Shown here piece by piece: positions 36,994-46,062 of a DNA stretch of 64,000 nt. Both the position numbers and the translations under genes were made by a program. Position 1 is the first letter of the stretch, and every line of letters starts with the position of its first letter. Below the pieces are notes generated by a model. It was not told the origin of the DNA, searched no databases, and worked only from the letters and a program-made list of their open reading frames with translations. The stretch comes from Mycolicibacterium rhodesiae NBB3 (GTDB lineage Bacteria; Actinomycetota; Actinomycetes; Mycobacteriales; Mycobacteriaceae), in contig NC_016604.1 of the NCBI RefSeq assembly GCF_000230895.2, positions 2,294,001-2,358,000 of the forward strand, read 5' to 3'.

Positions 36994-38121
36994 GTGTACT
37001 CACAGCCGTTGGCCGACGCGATCGCCGAGGCCGAGAGCCTCGTCGCCGCCGCCCACTTCATCGAATCCGAAGCCGACCTGCTCGAGGGGCTGCAGTACCT
37101 CGCGGGATGTATTGCGGCATGCACGCATGTCGCGTTCGACTACGACCGCGACCACCCGTTCCTGCACAGCGGCACCGGCCCATTCACCAAGATGGGGCTG
37201 GACAACCCGGACACCATGTACTTCGGTACGCGGGTGCAGCCCGGCCATGAGTACATCGTCAGTGGCACACGGGGCACCACGACCGACGTGAGCTTCCAGT
37301 TGCTCGGCGGCGAATACACCGACGAGGTAGTGCCGGACAGTGAGACTGCGTTCGACGATCGCAAGCTCGACATCGCCTCCGACGGCACGTTTGAGTGGCG
37401 CTTCACTCCGGACAGCCCTTCGCAGTTGGTGATCCGCGAGGTCTACAACGATTGGTCCGCCCAGCGCGGGACCTTCGCCATCGCGCGCACCGATACCCAG
37501 GGCACCGCACCGCCGCCACTGACACGCGAGTTGATCGAGAAGCGTTACGCGGTGGCGGGTAAGCAGCTCGTCCAGCGGGTCAAGACGTGGCTGCAATTCC
37601 CCAAGTGGTTCTACGACGACCTGCCCGTGAACACGCTGACCGCACCTCGCCTCACCCCGGGGGGTCTGGCGACGCAGTATTCGTCGGTCGGTCACTTCGA
37701 CCTCGCGCCGGATCAGGCGATCGTGATCACGCTGCCCGTCACCGACGCACCGTATCTGGGCTTCCAGCTGGGTAGCCTGTGGTACATCTCGCTGGATTAC
37801 ATCAACCATCAGACCTCGCTGAACGGCACTCAGGCACAGGCGGATCCGGACGGCAAGATCAGGATCGTCGTGTCCGACAGCAACCCCGGCGTGACGAACT
37901 GGTGCGAAACCCTCGGCCATGGCAGGGGTTACCTTCAGTTCCGCTGGCAGCGGGTGTCTCGCGAGCTCACCGAGGCGGACGGCCCGACACTCGAGGTGGT
38001 CGATCTGGACAAGGTCGCCGCCGCGCTGCCGTACTACGAGTCCAACAAAATTTCAGACGAGGACTGGCGAGAGCGGATTGCGCTGCGCCAGAAGCTGATC
38101 GGCTACAGGATGGTGGGATAG
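36994..38121 (+). CDS. Rv3531c-like protein, paralogue 2
   Basis: 375 residues, highly similar to paralogue 1 along its full length (shared LTPGGLATQYSSVGHFDL and INHQTSLNGTQAQ blocks). Function unknown. The GTG start sits six bases after a TAGTTT -10 and eleven after a perfect KstR operator, and a candidate IclR operator lies further up, so it appears doubly regulated. It is followed after two bases by the SDR and then the sulfotransferase-like gene, the order of Rv3531c-Rv3530c-Rv3529c. Confidence 0.83.
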   Translation: MYSQPLADAIAEAESLVAAAHFIESEADLLEGLQYLAGCIAACTHVAFDYDRDHPFLHSGTGPFTKMGLDNPDTMYFGTRVQPGHEYIVSGTRGTTTDVSFQLLGGEYTDEVVPDSETAFDDRKLDIASDGTFEWRFTPDSPSQLVIREVYNDWSAQRGTFAIARTDTQGTAPPPLTRELIEKRYAVAGKQLVQRVKTWLQFPKWFYDDLPVNTLTAPRLTPGGLATQYSSVGHFDLAPDQAIVITLPVTDAPYLGFQLGSLWYISLDYINHQTSLNGTQAQADPDGKIRIVVSDSNPGVTNWCETLGHGRGYLQFRWQRVSRELTEADGPTLEVVDLDKVAAALPYYESNKISDEDWRERIALRQKLIGYRMVG

Positions 38122-38123
38122 AA

Positions 38124-38897
38124 GTGCTGGAAAACAAGGTCGTCGTCATCTCCGGTGTCGGCCCCGCGCTGGGAACCACGCTGGCCAAGCGATGTGCCGA
38201 GGCGGGTGCGGACCTGGTGCTGGCTGCTCGCACTGTGGAGCGACTCGAGGACGTCGCCAAACAGATCACCGACATCGGTAGGCGCGCCGTGACGGTCGGC
38301 ACCGACATCACCGACGACGCCCAGGTCGCCAATCTCGTCGAGCAGACGCTTCAGGCGTACGGCAGGGTCGACGTGCTGATCAACAACGCGTTCCGGGTGC
38401 CCTCCATGAAACCGTTCGCCAACACCACGTTCGAGCACATGAAGGACGCCATCGAACTCACGGTGTTCGGCGCGCTGCGGATGATCCAGGGCTTCACCCC
38501 CGCGCTGGCCGAGTCGAAGGGTTCCGTCGTCAACGTGAACTCGATGGTGGTGCGCCACTCGCAGGCCAAGTACGGCGCCTACAAGATGGCGAAGTCGGCG
38601 CTGCTTGCGATGTCGCAGACCCTGGCCACCGAACTCGGCGAGCAGGGCATCCGGGTGAATTCCGTGCTGCCCGGCTACATCTGGGGCGGAACCCTGAAGG
38701 GCTACTTCGAGCACCAGGCGAGCAAGTACGGCACGAGCGTCGAGGACATCTACAACGCCGCCGCCGCGGGATCGGACCTCAAGCGGCTGCCCACCGAAGA
38801 CGAGGTCGCCTCGGCGGTACTGTTCATGGCAAGCGACCTGTCCAGCGGGATCACCGGACAGGCACTGGATGTCAACTGCGGGGAGTACAAGGCCTGA
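38124..38897 (+). CDS. Short-chain dehydrogenase, Rv3530c-like
   Basis: 257-residue SDR starting at GTG 38124 (VLENKVVVISG), two bases after the previous stop. Glycine motif SGVGPALG replaces the usual TGxxxGxG, and NNAF replaces NNAG; the catalytic YxxxK (YGAYKMAK) is kept. These changes suggest a divergent SDR but an intact active site. Membership in the KstR-controlled operon implies a steroid or steroid-acid substrate (inference). TGATG overlap with the next gene. Confidence 0.85.
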   Translation: MLENKVVVISGVGPALGTTLAKRCAEAGADLVLAARTVERLEDVAKQITDIGRRAVTVGTDITDDAQVANLVEQTLQAYGRVDVLINNAFRVPSMKPFANTTFEHMKDAIELTVFGALRMIQGFTPALAESKGSVVNVNSMVVRHSQAKYGAYKMAKSALLAMSQTLATELGEQGIRVNSVLPGYIWGGTLKGYFEHQASKYGTSVEDIYNAAAAGSDLKRLPTEDEVASAVLFMASDLSSGITGQALDVNCGEYKA

Positions 38898-40042
38898 TGA
38901 CCGCACGCACCGATGTCGGCACGGTCGACGAGCTGCACGCTTCGGCGACGAAGGCGTGCGGACTCGACGACTTCGGTGTCGACGACGACAACTACCGCGA
39001 GGCGCTGAGCGTGTTGCTGGAGTCGTTCCGGCGCGATGCCGACCTCACCGAACTCGGCAGCAAGATGAACCGTTTCTTCGTGCGCAACGCGCTGGTGGCG
39101 CGGCTGGTCTCGGAAGCGGCGTGGAAGCAGCACCCAGAGCACGCAGACGTGACCATCGAGCGGCCCATCTTCGTCACCGGGCTGCCACGCACCGGCACCA
39201 CGGTAATTCACCGGCTACTCACCGCTGACCCGCGGCACCAGGGTCTGGAACTGTGGCTGGCCGAGTTCCCGCAACCGCGCCCACCGCGCGAGACATGGTC
39301 GGATAACCCCGTTTTCACTCAGATCGATGCGCAGTTCGCCAAGGCGCACGCGGAGAACCCGGACTACACCGGCCTGCACTACATGACCGCCGACGAGGTG
39401 GAGGAGTGCTGGCAGCTGCTGCGCCAGTCGCTGCATTCGGTCTCGTACGAAACGCTCTCCCATCTGCCCACCTACTCGCAGTGGCTCGCCAAACAGGACT
39501 GGACCAAGGCATACCAGCGGCATCGCAGGAACCTTCAACTGATCGGTCTCAACGACGCCGAGAAGCGCTGGGTGCTCAAGAATCCGAGCCATCTGTTCGC
39601 GCTCGACGCAATCTTCGCGACTTATCCCGACGCGCTCATCGTGCAATGCCACCGGCCGGCGGAGACCATCATGGCGTCGATGTGTTCGCTGGCGCAGCAC
39701 ACCACCGAAGGCTGGTCGAACTCGTTCGTCGGTGCGCAGATCGGCGAGGACGCCATGGAGACGTGGACGCGAGGTCTGAAGCGGTTCAACGAGGTTCGCG
39801 CCGGTCAGAACCCGGCGCAGTTCTGCGACGTCGACTACTTCGAATTCGTCAAGGATCCCGTATCGGCCGTCGAGGGCATCTACTCGCACTTCGACATCGA
39901 GTTCACCGATGACGCGCGCGCGGCGATCGCCGAGAGCCACGCCGAAAGCCAGAAGGGTCCCCGCGCGCCGAAGCACACCTACTCGCTCGCCGACTACGGA
40001 CTGACCGACGAGCAGGTCAAGGAGCAGTTCAAGGGCCTGTGA
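38897..40042 (+). CDS. Sulfotransferase-family protein, Rv3529c-like
   Basis: 381 residues. A PAPS 5'-phosphosulfate-type loop is seen as VTGLPRTGTT and a possible 3'-phosphate segment in VQCHRPAETIMASMCSL. Bacterial members may transfer sulfate to lipids or sterols; the actual acceptor is unknown. ATG 38897 overlaps the SDR stop. Last gene of the paralogue 2 operon, four bases from the convergent lipoprotein gene. Confidence 0.82.
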   Translation: MTARTDVGTVDELHASATKACGLDDFGVDDDNYREALSVLLESFRRDADLTELGSKMNRFFVRNALVARLVSEAAWKQHPEHADVTIERPIFVTGLPRTGTTVIHRLLTADPRHQGLELWLAEFPQPRPPRETWSDNPVFTQIDAQFAKAHAENPDYTGLHYMTADEVEECWQLLRQSLHSVSYETLSHLPTYSQWLAKQDWTKAYQRHRRNLQLIGLNDAEKRWVLKNPSHLFALDAIFATYPDALIVQCHRPAETIMASMCSLAQHTTEGWSNSFVGAQIGEDAMETWTRGLKRFNEVRAGQNPAQFCDVDYFEFVKDPVSAVEGIYSHFDIEFTDDARAAIAESHAESQKGPRAPKHTYSLADYGLTDEQVKEQFKGL

Positions 40043-40045
40043 CGG

Positions 40046-40687
40046 TCAGGCCGTCGTATTGGCAAGCTTCTCAATGCGATTCAGGGCATCGGCGCCCAGG
40101 GTGTGCACCGGGTAGCCACCGACGGGCCCGCACGTCGAAATTTCGATCGCGGCATTGTGCGCGGCGACCAACGTGCTGTCACACGCCCAGTCGGTGGCCC
40201 TGAACGACCACAGCAGGATGTTCGGAGAACTGGACGGCTCGAGCGGCAGCATTGTGAAGTCGTACGACCGGCCGTTCATGTCGGTGACGGTGAACGGAAC
40301 GTCCTCACAGTCTTGCAGAGTTTGCTTGGCCTGCGACAGTGCGTTTTTCGCATCGTAGTTCGCGGGATAGACCCCGACCATCTCCTCGATGTAGACCTCG
40401 CGGCCGACGTCGTCGACCATCCAGTGGCCGCCATCGGTCGCCGCAGGATCACGATCGAAGATGAAGGGCGCGTCGACCTCTTTGGCGACACCGCTGCACT
40501 TCTCGGGTTCGACGGTGGAGAACAGATTCCCGTCGTACTTCTCGACATTCGGGCTCAACAGGTCGACGACCTGGCCGACGGTGATCGGCGCCACCGGCGG
40601 AGTTGAGTTCGGCCGAGGGTTGTCGATCACTCGCGTGCACCCGGTCAAGGCGATGGCGAGCGCGAGGGCCGACCACCGCGTGACCAT
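40046..40687 (-). CDS. Lipoprotein with PknH-sensor-like domain
   Basis: 213 residues. N-terminal lipobox ALTGC after a hydrophobic stretch, so it should be lipid-anchored on the outer face of the membrane. The remainder (VGQVVDLLSPNV, several paired cysteines such as EKCSG, QDCED, DWACDS and ISTCGP) resembles the mycobacterial PknH extracellular sensor domain family. It is the last gene of the kshA operon, 16 bases after its neighbour. Confidence 0.78.
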   Translation of the reverse strand: MVTRWSALALAIALTGCTRVIDNPRPNSTPPVAPITVGQVVDLLSPNVEKYDGNLFSTVEPEKCSGVAKEVDAPFIFDRDPAATDGGHWMVDDVGREVYIEEMVGVYPANYDAKNALSQAKQTLQDCEDVPFTVTDMNGRSYDFTMLPLEPSSSPNILLWSFRATDWACDSTLVAAHNAAIEISTCGPVGGYPVHTLGADALNRIEKLANTTA

Positions 40688-40703
40688 GGCTGTCAGTGTA
40701 GGG

Positions 40704-41228
40704 CTAGCCGTCGCCGGGCGAGGGTGCCGACGACATCTCCTCCAGACACCCTTCGGCGACAGCGTGTTTGATGCTGCCCGCGAGCTTCGGGCAGGACTTC
40801 TCGCGGGCGGGGTCGCCGCCGGACTTCCGGATGTCGGCGAAGTAGGCGCAGCGCTGCGTTGCCTCGGCGTTCCATTGCACCGATGTATGCGCCGGCCCGA
40901 GCTTCTTCACGTCGACCGTCACATGGCAGAACCTGCAATCGACCGACACCAGTCCCGATGTCAGGTAACGCTCACGATCCTGCGCGGTGGCCTCCCGCAG
41001 CGCCTCGGCTCGGGCGTCACCGAAAGACGGTGCCTTCGACCATGATCGACCCCAAGTTTCCTTTAGACTGCTGACCTCACCGTCGCCGTGGTCATCATCG
41101 TCATGAACGCCATGAAGAAGCAACATCGACCTCGCCAGCTGGTCGACGTCGGCGGGGCCGACAATCTGGCCGGAGTCGGCGGGGCCGACAATCCGGCCGG
41201 AGTCCGGAGCGTCCTTGCGCGCGGTCAT
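40704..41228 (-). CDS. Hypothetical protein, Rv3527-like position
   Basis: 174 residues from ATG 41228, which overlaps the kshA stop by four bases; the longer frame upstream is inside kshA. N-terminal third has a 9-residue tandem repeat (SGxIVGPAD) from a 27-bp DNA duplication, then an acidic/His patch (HGVHDDDDHGDGE). The C-terminal part contains cysteines (DCRFCHV, QRCAYF, KSCPK, EGCLEE) that could bind metal. No function recognised. Its place directly after kshA in Mtb-like order suggests an accessory role. Confidence 0.75.
   Translation of the reverse strand: MTARKDAPDSGRIVGPADSGQIVGPADVDQLARSMLLLHGVHDDDDHGDGEVSSLKETWGRSWSKAPSFGDARAEALREATAQDRERYLTSGLVSVDCRFCHVTVDVKKLGPAHTSVQWNAEATQRCAYFADIRKSGGDPAREKSCPKLAGSIKHAVAEGCLEEMSSAPSPGDG
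41148..41201. repeat. 27-bp tandem duplication inside the Rv3527-like gene
   Basis: Two adjacent 27-bp units (41148-41174, 41175-41201) differ at one base and encode nine residues each, in frame. Confidence 0.95.
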
Positions 41229-42400
41229 GAGCTCGCGTGCTCTGCTCTTTCTTTCTCGTCCTGCTCGCCTGTTTCTTTGGCCTGCGTCTTGAGGTTCTCC
41301 TCGACCTCGACATGCCACTTCTCGTTGGCCGCCGTGGTGTCGACTTCGATCTCGAAGCGGTCGGTCATATCAGGAGTCACGTCGGCGACGTCCACGTAGA
41401 ACTGCTGATACCACCGGCGCATCTGGTAGACGGCACCGTCTTCCTCCACGAGCAGCGGGTTGTCGATGCGTGTCTTGTGCTTCCAGATCTCGACGTCCTG
41501 CAGGAAGCCCTTACTGACGCCCTCGGTGAAGACCCGCGAAAGCTTGTCGGTGGTCTTCTCGTCGAGCCCTTTCGGCTTCTCGACGATGACGCCCCATTGC
41601 AGGACGAACGAGTTCTGGGTCACCGGGTAGTGGCAGTTGATCAGGATCGACTCGGCCTTGAAGCCGCCGTAGTTGTTGTGCAGCCAATTGATCATGAAAG
41701 ACGGGCCGAAATACGACGCCTCCGAGTCGAGGTGGGCCTCGCCGTAGGTGGTGCCCATATCGCTGACGTCGGGACGGCCCACGTTGTGCAGGTACTGCGA
41801 GGCGATGTGTCCCTCGAAGACGTTCTTGAAGTACGTGGGCAATCCGAGGTGGATGTAGAAGAAGTGCGCCATGTCGGTGACGTTGTCGATGATCTCGCGG
41901 CAGTTGCTGCCCTCGATGAGCATCGTGTTCCACCGCCAGTCGGTCCACTCGTCACTGGCGAACTCTGGGATGTCGGGGATGCGCACTTCTTCCTGAGGTG
42001 GGTTGCCCTCGTGGTCGTGCCAGACGAAGAGCAGACCGCCGCGGACGTCGGTGTGCCACGCCTTGGTGCGGGCCAGTCGCGGCGTGCGCTTGGCATAGGG
42101 CACCAGTTTGCACTTGCCGTCGCCGCCCCAACGCCAGTCATGGAACGGGCAGGCGATCTCGTCGCCCTTGATCGTGCCCTGCGACAGATTTCCGCCCATG
42201 TGACGGCAGTAGCCGTCCAGCACCTTGAGGTCGCCGTTGGAGTCGGCGAAGACCACCAGCATGGTCCCGAAGATCTCCACGCCGTGCGGCTTGCCGTCCA
42301 GGTAGTCCTTCACCGGGCCCAGGCAGTGCCAGCCCCGCGCAAACCGGTCGGGTAGCGCTCCGGTGTCGATTTCGCGAATGCCTGCAGTTTCGGTAGTCAC
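41225..42400 (-). CDS. kshA: 3-Ketosteroid 9alpha-hydroxylase oxygenase KshA
   Basis: 391-residue Rieske non-heme iron oxygenase. Rieske ligands are in CRHMGGNLS and CPFHDW (CxH...CxxH); mononuclear iron ligands lie in DMAHFFYIH plus a downstream acid. It hydroxylates C9, which with KstD breaks ring B. Its reductase KshB is not in this window. GTG 42400 has GGGAGG six bases upstream; a KstR site lies 30 bases upstream. Confidence 0.94.
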   Translation of the reverse strand: MTTETAGIREIDTGALPDRFARGWHCLGPVKDYLDGKPHGVEIFGTMLVVFADSNGDLKVLDGYCRHMGGNLSQGTIKGDEIACPFHDWRWGGDGKCKLVPYAKRTPRLARTKAWHTDVRGGLLFVWHDHEGNPPQEEVRIPDIPEFASDEWTDWRWNTMLIEGSNCREIIDNVTDMAHFFYIHLGLPTYFKNVFEGHIASQYLHNVGRPDVSDMGTTYGEAHLDSEASYFGPSFMINWLHNNYGGFKAESILINCHYPVTQNSFVLQWGVIVEKPKGLDEKTTDKLSRVFTEGVSKGFLQDVEIWKHKTRIDNPLLVEEDGAVYQMRRWYQQFYVDVADVTPDMTDRFEIEVDTTAANEKWHVEVEENLKTQAKETGEQDEKERAEHASS

Positions 42401-42429
42401 GGTGGGCCTCCCGTTGCTATGACTCTAAC

Positions 42430-42443
42430 TAGAACACGTTACA
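42430..42443. promoter_or_regulatory. KstR operator (kshA)
   Basis: TAGAACACGTTACA fits TnnAACnnGTTnnA, located between kshA (-) and the carbonic anhydrase-like gene (+). Confidence 0.88.
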
Positions 42444-42531
42444 GTTTTTACCTGTCGGCGCGCAATCCAAGCAGGTAATTCGCCTCTTCGCGCAAGCGCT
42501 CATCGCGAGCCAACTGCGGTATAACCAGACA

Positions 42532-43062
42532 ATGCCGTTGTATTCGTTCGAGGGGCGATCACCGATCGTCGATCCGACCGCCTTCATCGCCCCGACGGCC
42601 ACATTGGTCGGCGACGTGCACGTCGAGGCGGGCGCGTCGGTGTGGTTCAACACGGTGCTCAGGGGTGATTACGCCCCGATCGTGATCCGTGAGGGCGCCA
42701 ACGTGCAGGACTGCTCCGTGCTGCACGCCCCGCCGGGCATCCCGGTCGATGTCGGACCGGGCGCGACCATCGCCCACGGATGCGTGGTGCACGGGGTGCA
42801 CATCGGCGCTCAGGCCGTGGTGGCCAACCATTGCACCGTGCTCGACGGTGCGATCATCGGCGCACGCAGCCTCATCGCCGCACACTCGCTGGTCATCGGC
42901 GGCACCAAGATCCCCGATGAGGTGGTGGTGACGGGCGCACCCGCGAAGGTCCGGGGACCCGTCGCAGGTACGGGCGCCCAGATGTGGGTGGATACCAACC
43001 CCGGTGCCTATCAGGATCTGGCTCGCCGCTACATCGCTGGTCTACAGCCCGTCCAGGAGTAG
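42532..43062 (+). CDS. Gamma-class carbonic anhydrase-like hexapeptide protein
   Basis: 176-residue left-handed beta-helix protein with repeating hexapeptides (for example GDVHVEAGASVWFNTVLRGD). Metal-site histidines appear in HGCVVHG and nearby VLHA, as in gamma carbonic anhydrases and Paa-Y type proteins. Corresponds in place to Rv3525c. No Shine-Dalgarno is obvious before ATG 42532. Forms a likely pair with the MOSC gene nine bases downstream. Confidence 0.85.
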   Translation: MPLYSFEGRSPIVDPTAFIAPTATLVGDVHVEAGASVWFNTVLRGDYAPIVIREGANVQDCSVLHAPPGIPVDVGPGATIAHGCVVHGVHIGAQAVVANHCTVLDGAIIGARSLIAAHSLVIGGTKIPDEVVVTGAPAKVRGPVAGTGAQMWVDTNPGAYQDLARRYIAGLQPVQE

Positions 43063-43071
43063 CGTAAGCGC

Positions 43072-44052
43072 ATGTCGTTGGGTAACGTCGCCGCGCTGTT
43101 CCGCTATCCGGTGAAGTCGCTGGGGGGCGAGCAGGTCGACCGGGTCGACATCGGGCCGACCGGTCCACGCGGTGACCGATTGTGGGCGGTGCGCGATGTC
43201 GAACGAGACGTCACCGCGACGGCCAGGCGCATTCCCGCGCTGTTGGGTGCGACGGCCCGCTATGTGGCTCCGCTGGCTTCCGACGCCGGCCCGGGCAACG
43301 CGCCTGAGGTCGAGATCACCTTCCCCGACGGCAGCGTGTGCTCTAGCAGCGACTCCGACGTGCACAAGAAGCTGTCCGAGCTCGTCGATCGCGACGTCCG
43401 ATTGACTGCATTGCCGCCCGCCGAGGACACCAGCCTGCACAAGTTGAGCCGCGACGAGCGCGAGAACATGTCGATCGCCGCGCTGCGCAAGGACTTCGGG
43501 ATCGCCGAGGGCGAGAAGTTTCCGGACATGTCGATGTTCCGGGTCACCGATCTCACCCTGCTCGGCAAATATTCGACCCCGCCCGGCATGTTCGTCGATC
43601 TGGCGCCCGTGCACGTGATGACCACGACCAGCTTGGAGACCATCGGCTCCGAGCTCGACGGTGACGCCGTCGAGGTGCGCCGCTTCCGGCCCAATATCCT
43701 GCTGGCGCTGAACAATCCGCAAGACGGGCTGCCCGAGTCGCAGTGGACTGGCGGACACCTCTCGCTCGGTGGGGTCGTGCTCGACGTCACCATGCCGACG
43801 ATCCGCTGCGTCGTGCCCAGTCGTGCGCAACCCGGCATCGAGGTCGACCGCCGGATCACCAAGGCCGTCGCTTCTCGGGCGGGCCGTTGTCTGGGCAGCT
43901 ATTGCTGGGTGACCTCCGGCGGCGTGGTGAACGTCGGCGATGAGGCGACACTTCAGGAAGGCAAGCATCGTGCGCTGGCCGATGCCGCGCGCCGCACGAA
44001 GCGGTTGGCGTTCGGTGCGGTGACTTCCGCGATGGACCGGTTCTCCCGCTAG
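43072..44052 (+). CDS. MOSC-domain protein
   Basis: 326 residues. N-terminal MOSC beta-barrel (ALFRYPVKSLGGEQVDRVDIG) and C-terminal MOSC domain with RFRPNILLAL and the conserved Cys in TIRCVVPSR; similar to YcbX-type molybdenum-cofactor sulfur carriers, which reduce N-hydroxylated compounds with a partner. The partner is not visible here. Four-base tail overlap with the convergent lipoprotein gene. Confidence 0.85.
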   Translation: MSLGNVAALFRYPVKSLGGEQVDRVDIGPTGPRGDRLWAVRDVERDVTATARRIPALLGATARYVAPLASDAGPGNAPEVEITFPDGSVCSSSDSDVHKKLSELVDRDVRLTALPPAEDTSLHKLSRDERENMSIAALRKDFGIAEGEKFPDMSMFRVTDLTLLGKYSTPPGMFVDLAPVHVMTTTSLETIGSELDGDAVEVRRFRPNILLALNNPQDGLPESQWTGGHLSLGGVVLDVTMPTIRCVVPSRAQPGIEVDRRITKAVASRAGRCLGSYCWVTSGGVVNVGDEATLQEGKHRALADAARRTKRLAFGAVTSAMDRFSR

Positions 44053-44669
44053 ATCAGGCCGGTCCTCAGCGCGATCTGCTGCATCTTGCCGATGTTCAGG
44101 ACGAACCCGTCGGTGGTGACGTCACCCGGTGCGCTCTGGAATTCCAGCCGCGCGAGCGCGGGTCCTTCTGTGAACAACAGCAGCGTGGCCGCCTTGCTGC
44201 CGTCCTTCGACATGCCGACGGCCATCGTGCCGTGGGTGCCGACCGGAACCGGACGCGACGTGGCGCCGGTGACCGTCTGGTCGATCGTTGGCAGGGCCGC
44301 CTCCAGTGTGGAAGCCGCTGTCTCGGCGTCCGGGTAGATCACGATGGTGTCGGAAATGGCCCTGGTGTCGTCCTGGTTGACGAACAGGGCACTTGCTCCG
44401 GGTAAACCGTCCGGTCCCGCGGGGGTGGATGACTGCTCCGTGAACGTGTCCTCGTCATCGCTGAGGTCGGCGGGCTGCAGCAGCAGACGGCTGTAGTCGA
44501 CGGGTTTGTTGTCGGTACTGGTCGTGGTCGGAGCGGCGGATGCCGATGAGCTCGTCGAGCCGGGCAGGCTCGGAACGGTGCCGGTGGGAGCAGTGCCGGA
44601 TGAGTCACACCCGATCGCTGCCACGCACATCAACGCTGCCAACGCAGTGGTGGTCGATCTGAATCCCAT
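44049..44669 (-). CDS. Putative lipoprotein of unknown function
   Basis: 206 residues. Signal peptide with lipobox AAIGC, then a Ser/Thr/Pro/Ala-rich linker (about 24-55) and a compact domain (about 60-206) with RLLLQPADLSDDEDTF. The architecture resembles mycobacterial cell-envelope lipoproteins, but I do not recognise the family. It lies 27 bases downstream of the NTF2-like gene and may be at the end of that operon. Confidence 0.75.
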   Translation of the reverse strand: MGFRSTTTALAALMCVAAIGCDSSGTAPTGTVPSLPGSTSSSASAAPTTTSTDNKPVDYSRLLLQPADLSDDEDTFTEQSSTPAGPDGLPGASALFVNQDDTRAISDTIVIYPDAETAASTLEAALPTIDQTVTGATSRPVPVGTHGTMAVGMSKDGSKAATLLLFTEGPALARLEFQSAPGDVTTDGFVLNIGKMQQIALRTGLI

Positions 44670-44696
44670 ACCTCCACCGTGCCACAGGTGGCGTGA

Positions 44697-45113
44697 CTAG
44701 ATCTTTCGTGCGCTCGCCGTCGCTTTGTCGAGTTCCCAGAATGCCCGCAGCGCAACGATCTTGCCTTCGTCGTTCACGCGATAGGTGAAGATGCCCTCGG
44801 CCTTCACCTCGTAGCCTGCGGCCTGGATCACGATGTGGCCGACGTTGGCTTCTTCGTTGCCGCATTGATACGTCTTCTCGAAGACAAAGGTGAGGTCGCT
44901 CGGCGCGATCGCCATGTCGTAGAACTTGGCGATCGCCTCCTTGCCGCGGTGTCCCTTGCCTTCGGGGTCGAAGTGCGACGGTCCGATCGGATCCTCGACG
45001 ATCGCGTCGTCGGCGAAGTTCGCCAGCCACGCGTCCTTGTCGTGAGCGACCGCCGCCTCGCGTGAGCGCTTACCCGCCAGGTGAACCGGTGCGTTCGGAT
45101 CAGTGACGGTCAC
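44697..45113 (-). CDS. NTF2-like protein, SnoaL/ketosteroid isomerase fold
   Basis: 138 residues with the ketosteroid isomerase-like pattern: N-terminal helices, WLANFADDAIVEDPIG, GHRGKEAIAKFYD, and VKAEGIFTYRVNDEGKIVALRAFW. Asp residues in FADDAIVEDP are where catalytic acids occur in the family. GTG 45113 lies three bases after the LLM gene stop, so it is in the Rv3521-ltp4-ltp3 operon. A double-bond isomerase or hydratase role on a sterol acid is possible. Confidence 0.82.
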   Translation of the reverse strand: MTVTDPNAPVHLAGKRSREAAVAHDKDAWLANFADDAIVEDPIGPSHFDPEGKGHRGKEAIAKFYDMAIAPSDLTFVFEKTYQCGNEEANVGHIVIQAAGYEVKAEGIFTYRVNDEGKIVALRAFWELDKATASARKI

Positions 45114-45116
45114 GGC

Positions 45117-45998
45117 TCAGTCCTGCCAGCCCGAGTGGATGTAGGTCTCGGCGAACCGCTTCATCGAGTCGATCTTCTTGTCCACCGGGGCATCGAACGC
45201 GAGGCCCTCGAACACCCAAGGGATCCCGATGTAGTCGGTGACACCCGCCGCGACCAGATCGCGGTGGCCGTCGACACCGAACTTGTCGATGCACACGGCC
45301 TGGTATTCGAACGGGTCGTCGGCGCGGCCACTTTCGGCCAGCAGTTGCTTGAGCTTGGTGATCGTCTCGGCCAACTGGTCACACGTCATCATCGCGCTCG
45401 TCCAGCCGTCACCGATCCGGACGGCGCGCTTCAGTGCGACGTCGGTGTGGCCGCCGACGTAGAACGGAATGGGCTTCGACGGTGCCGGGCTCATCTGCAG
45501 GCGGTCGAAGTCGTAGAACTCGCCGTGGTGCTCGACCATCCCGCCGGCGAGCACCAGCTTGATGACGTCGATCATCTCGTCGACGCGCTTGCCGCGCTTC
45601 GCGTAGGGCACCCCACACCATTCGAATTCCTCAGGAGCCCAGCCGATTCCGACACCGAAGCCGAACCGGTTATTGGTCAGGTTTGCCACCGATCCGACCT
45701 GTCGGGCCAGCAGCAGCGGATTGCGCGAACCGAGCTTCATGACGTTGGTGTAGAAGCGCAGCTTCGAGGTCACCGCACCCAATGCACCCGCCAGGATCAG
45801 CGGATCGACCCAGGGCGAGTTCTCATCGAACATGCGCTTGCCGTCGGCGGTGTAGGGATAGTCGACGGACTGCTTCTCGAAGTAGAAGATCGAGTCCGGC
45901 AGCGCGATGCTGTCGAAGCCGAGTTCTTCAGCTGCCTTTGCGATTTCGATCAGCTGGTCCAGGGGGCTGAACGCGATGCTGATCGTGTACTGCATCAT
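45117..45998 (-). CDS. LLM-class F420-dependent oxidoreductase (1)
   Basis: 293-residue luciferase-like TIM barrel. RFYTNVMKLGSRNP and RFGFGVGIGWAPEEFEWCG are typical F420-binding and active-site loops. ATG 45998 (MMQYTIS) has GGGGAGAG upstream; the longer frame to 46124 would run into ltp3. Encoded between ltp3 and the NTF2-like gene, so it probably performs a redox step on branched sterol side chains; not confirmed. Confidence 0.85.
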   Translation of the reverse strand: MMQYTISIAFSPLDQLIEIAKAAEELGFDSIALPDSIFYFEKQSVDYPYTADGKRMFDENSPWVDPLILAGALGAVTSKLRFYTNVMKLGSRNPLLLARQVGSVANLTNNRFGFGVGIGWAPEEFEWCGVPYAKRGKRVDEMIDVIKLVLAGGMVEHHGEFYDFDRLQMSPAPSKPIPFYVGGHTDVALKRAVRIGDGWTSAMMTCDQLAETITKLKQLLAESGRADDPFEYQAVCIDKFGVDGHRDLVAAGVTDYIGIPWVFEGLAFDAPVDKKIDSMKRFAETYIHSGWQD

Positions 45999-46062
45999 CG
46001 ATTTCTCTCCCCCTCGCCGGTGGCTGGGAGGTACCCCCACGCGCGAGCGCTCGTCGGCCGCG

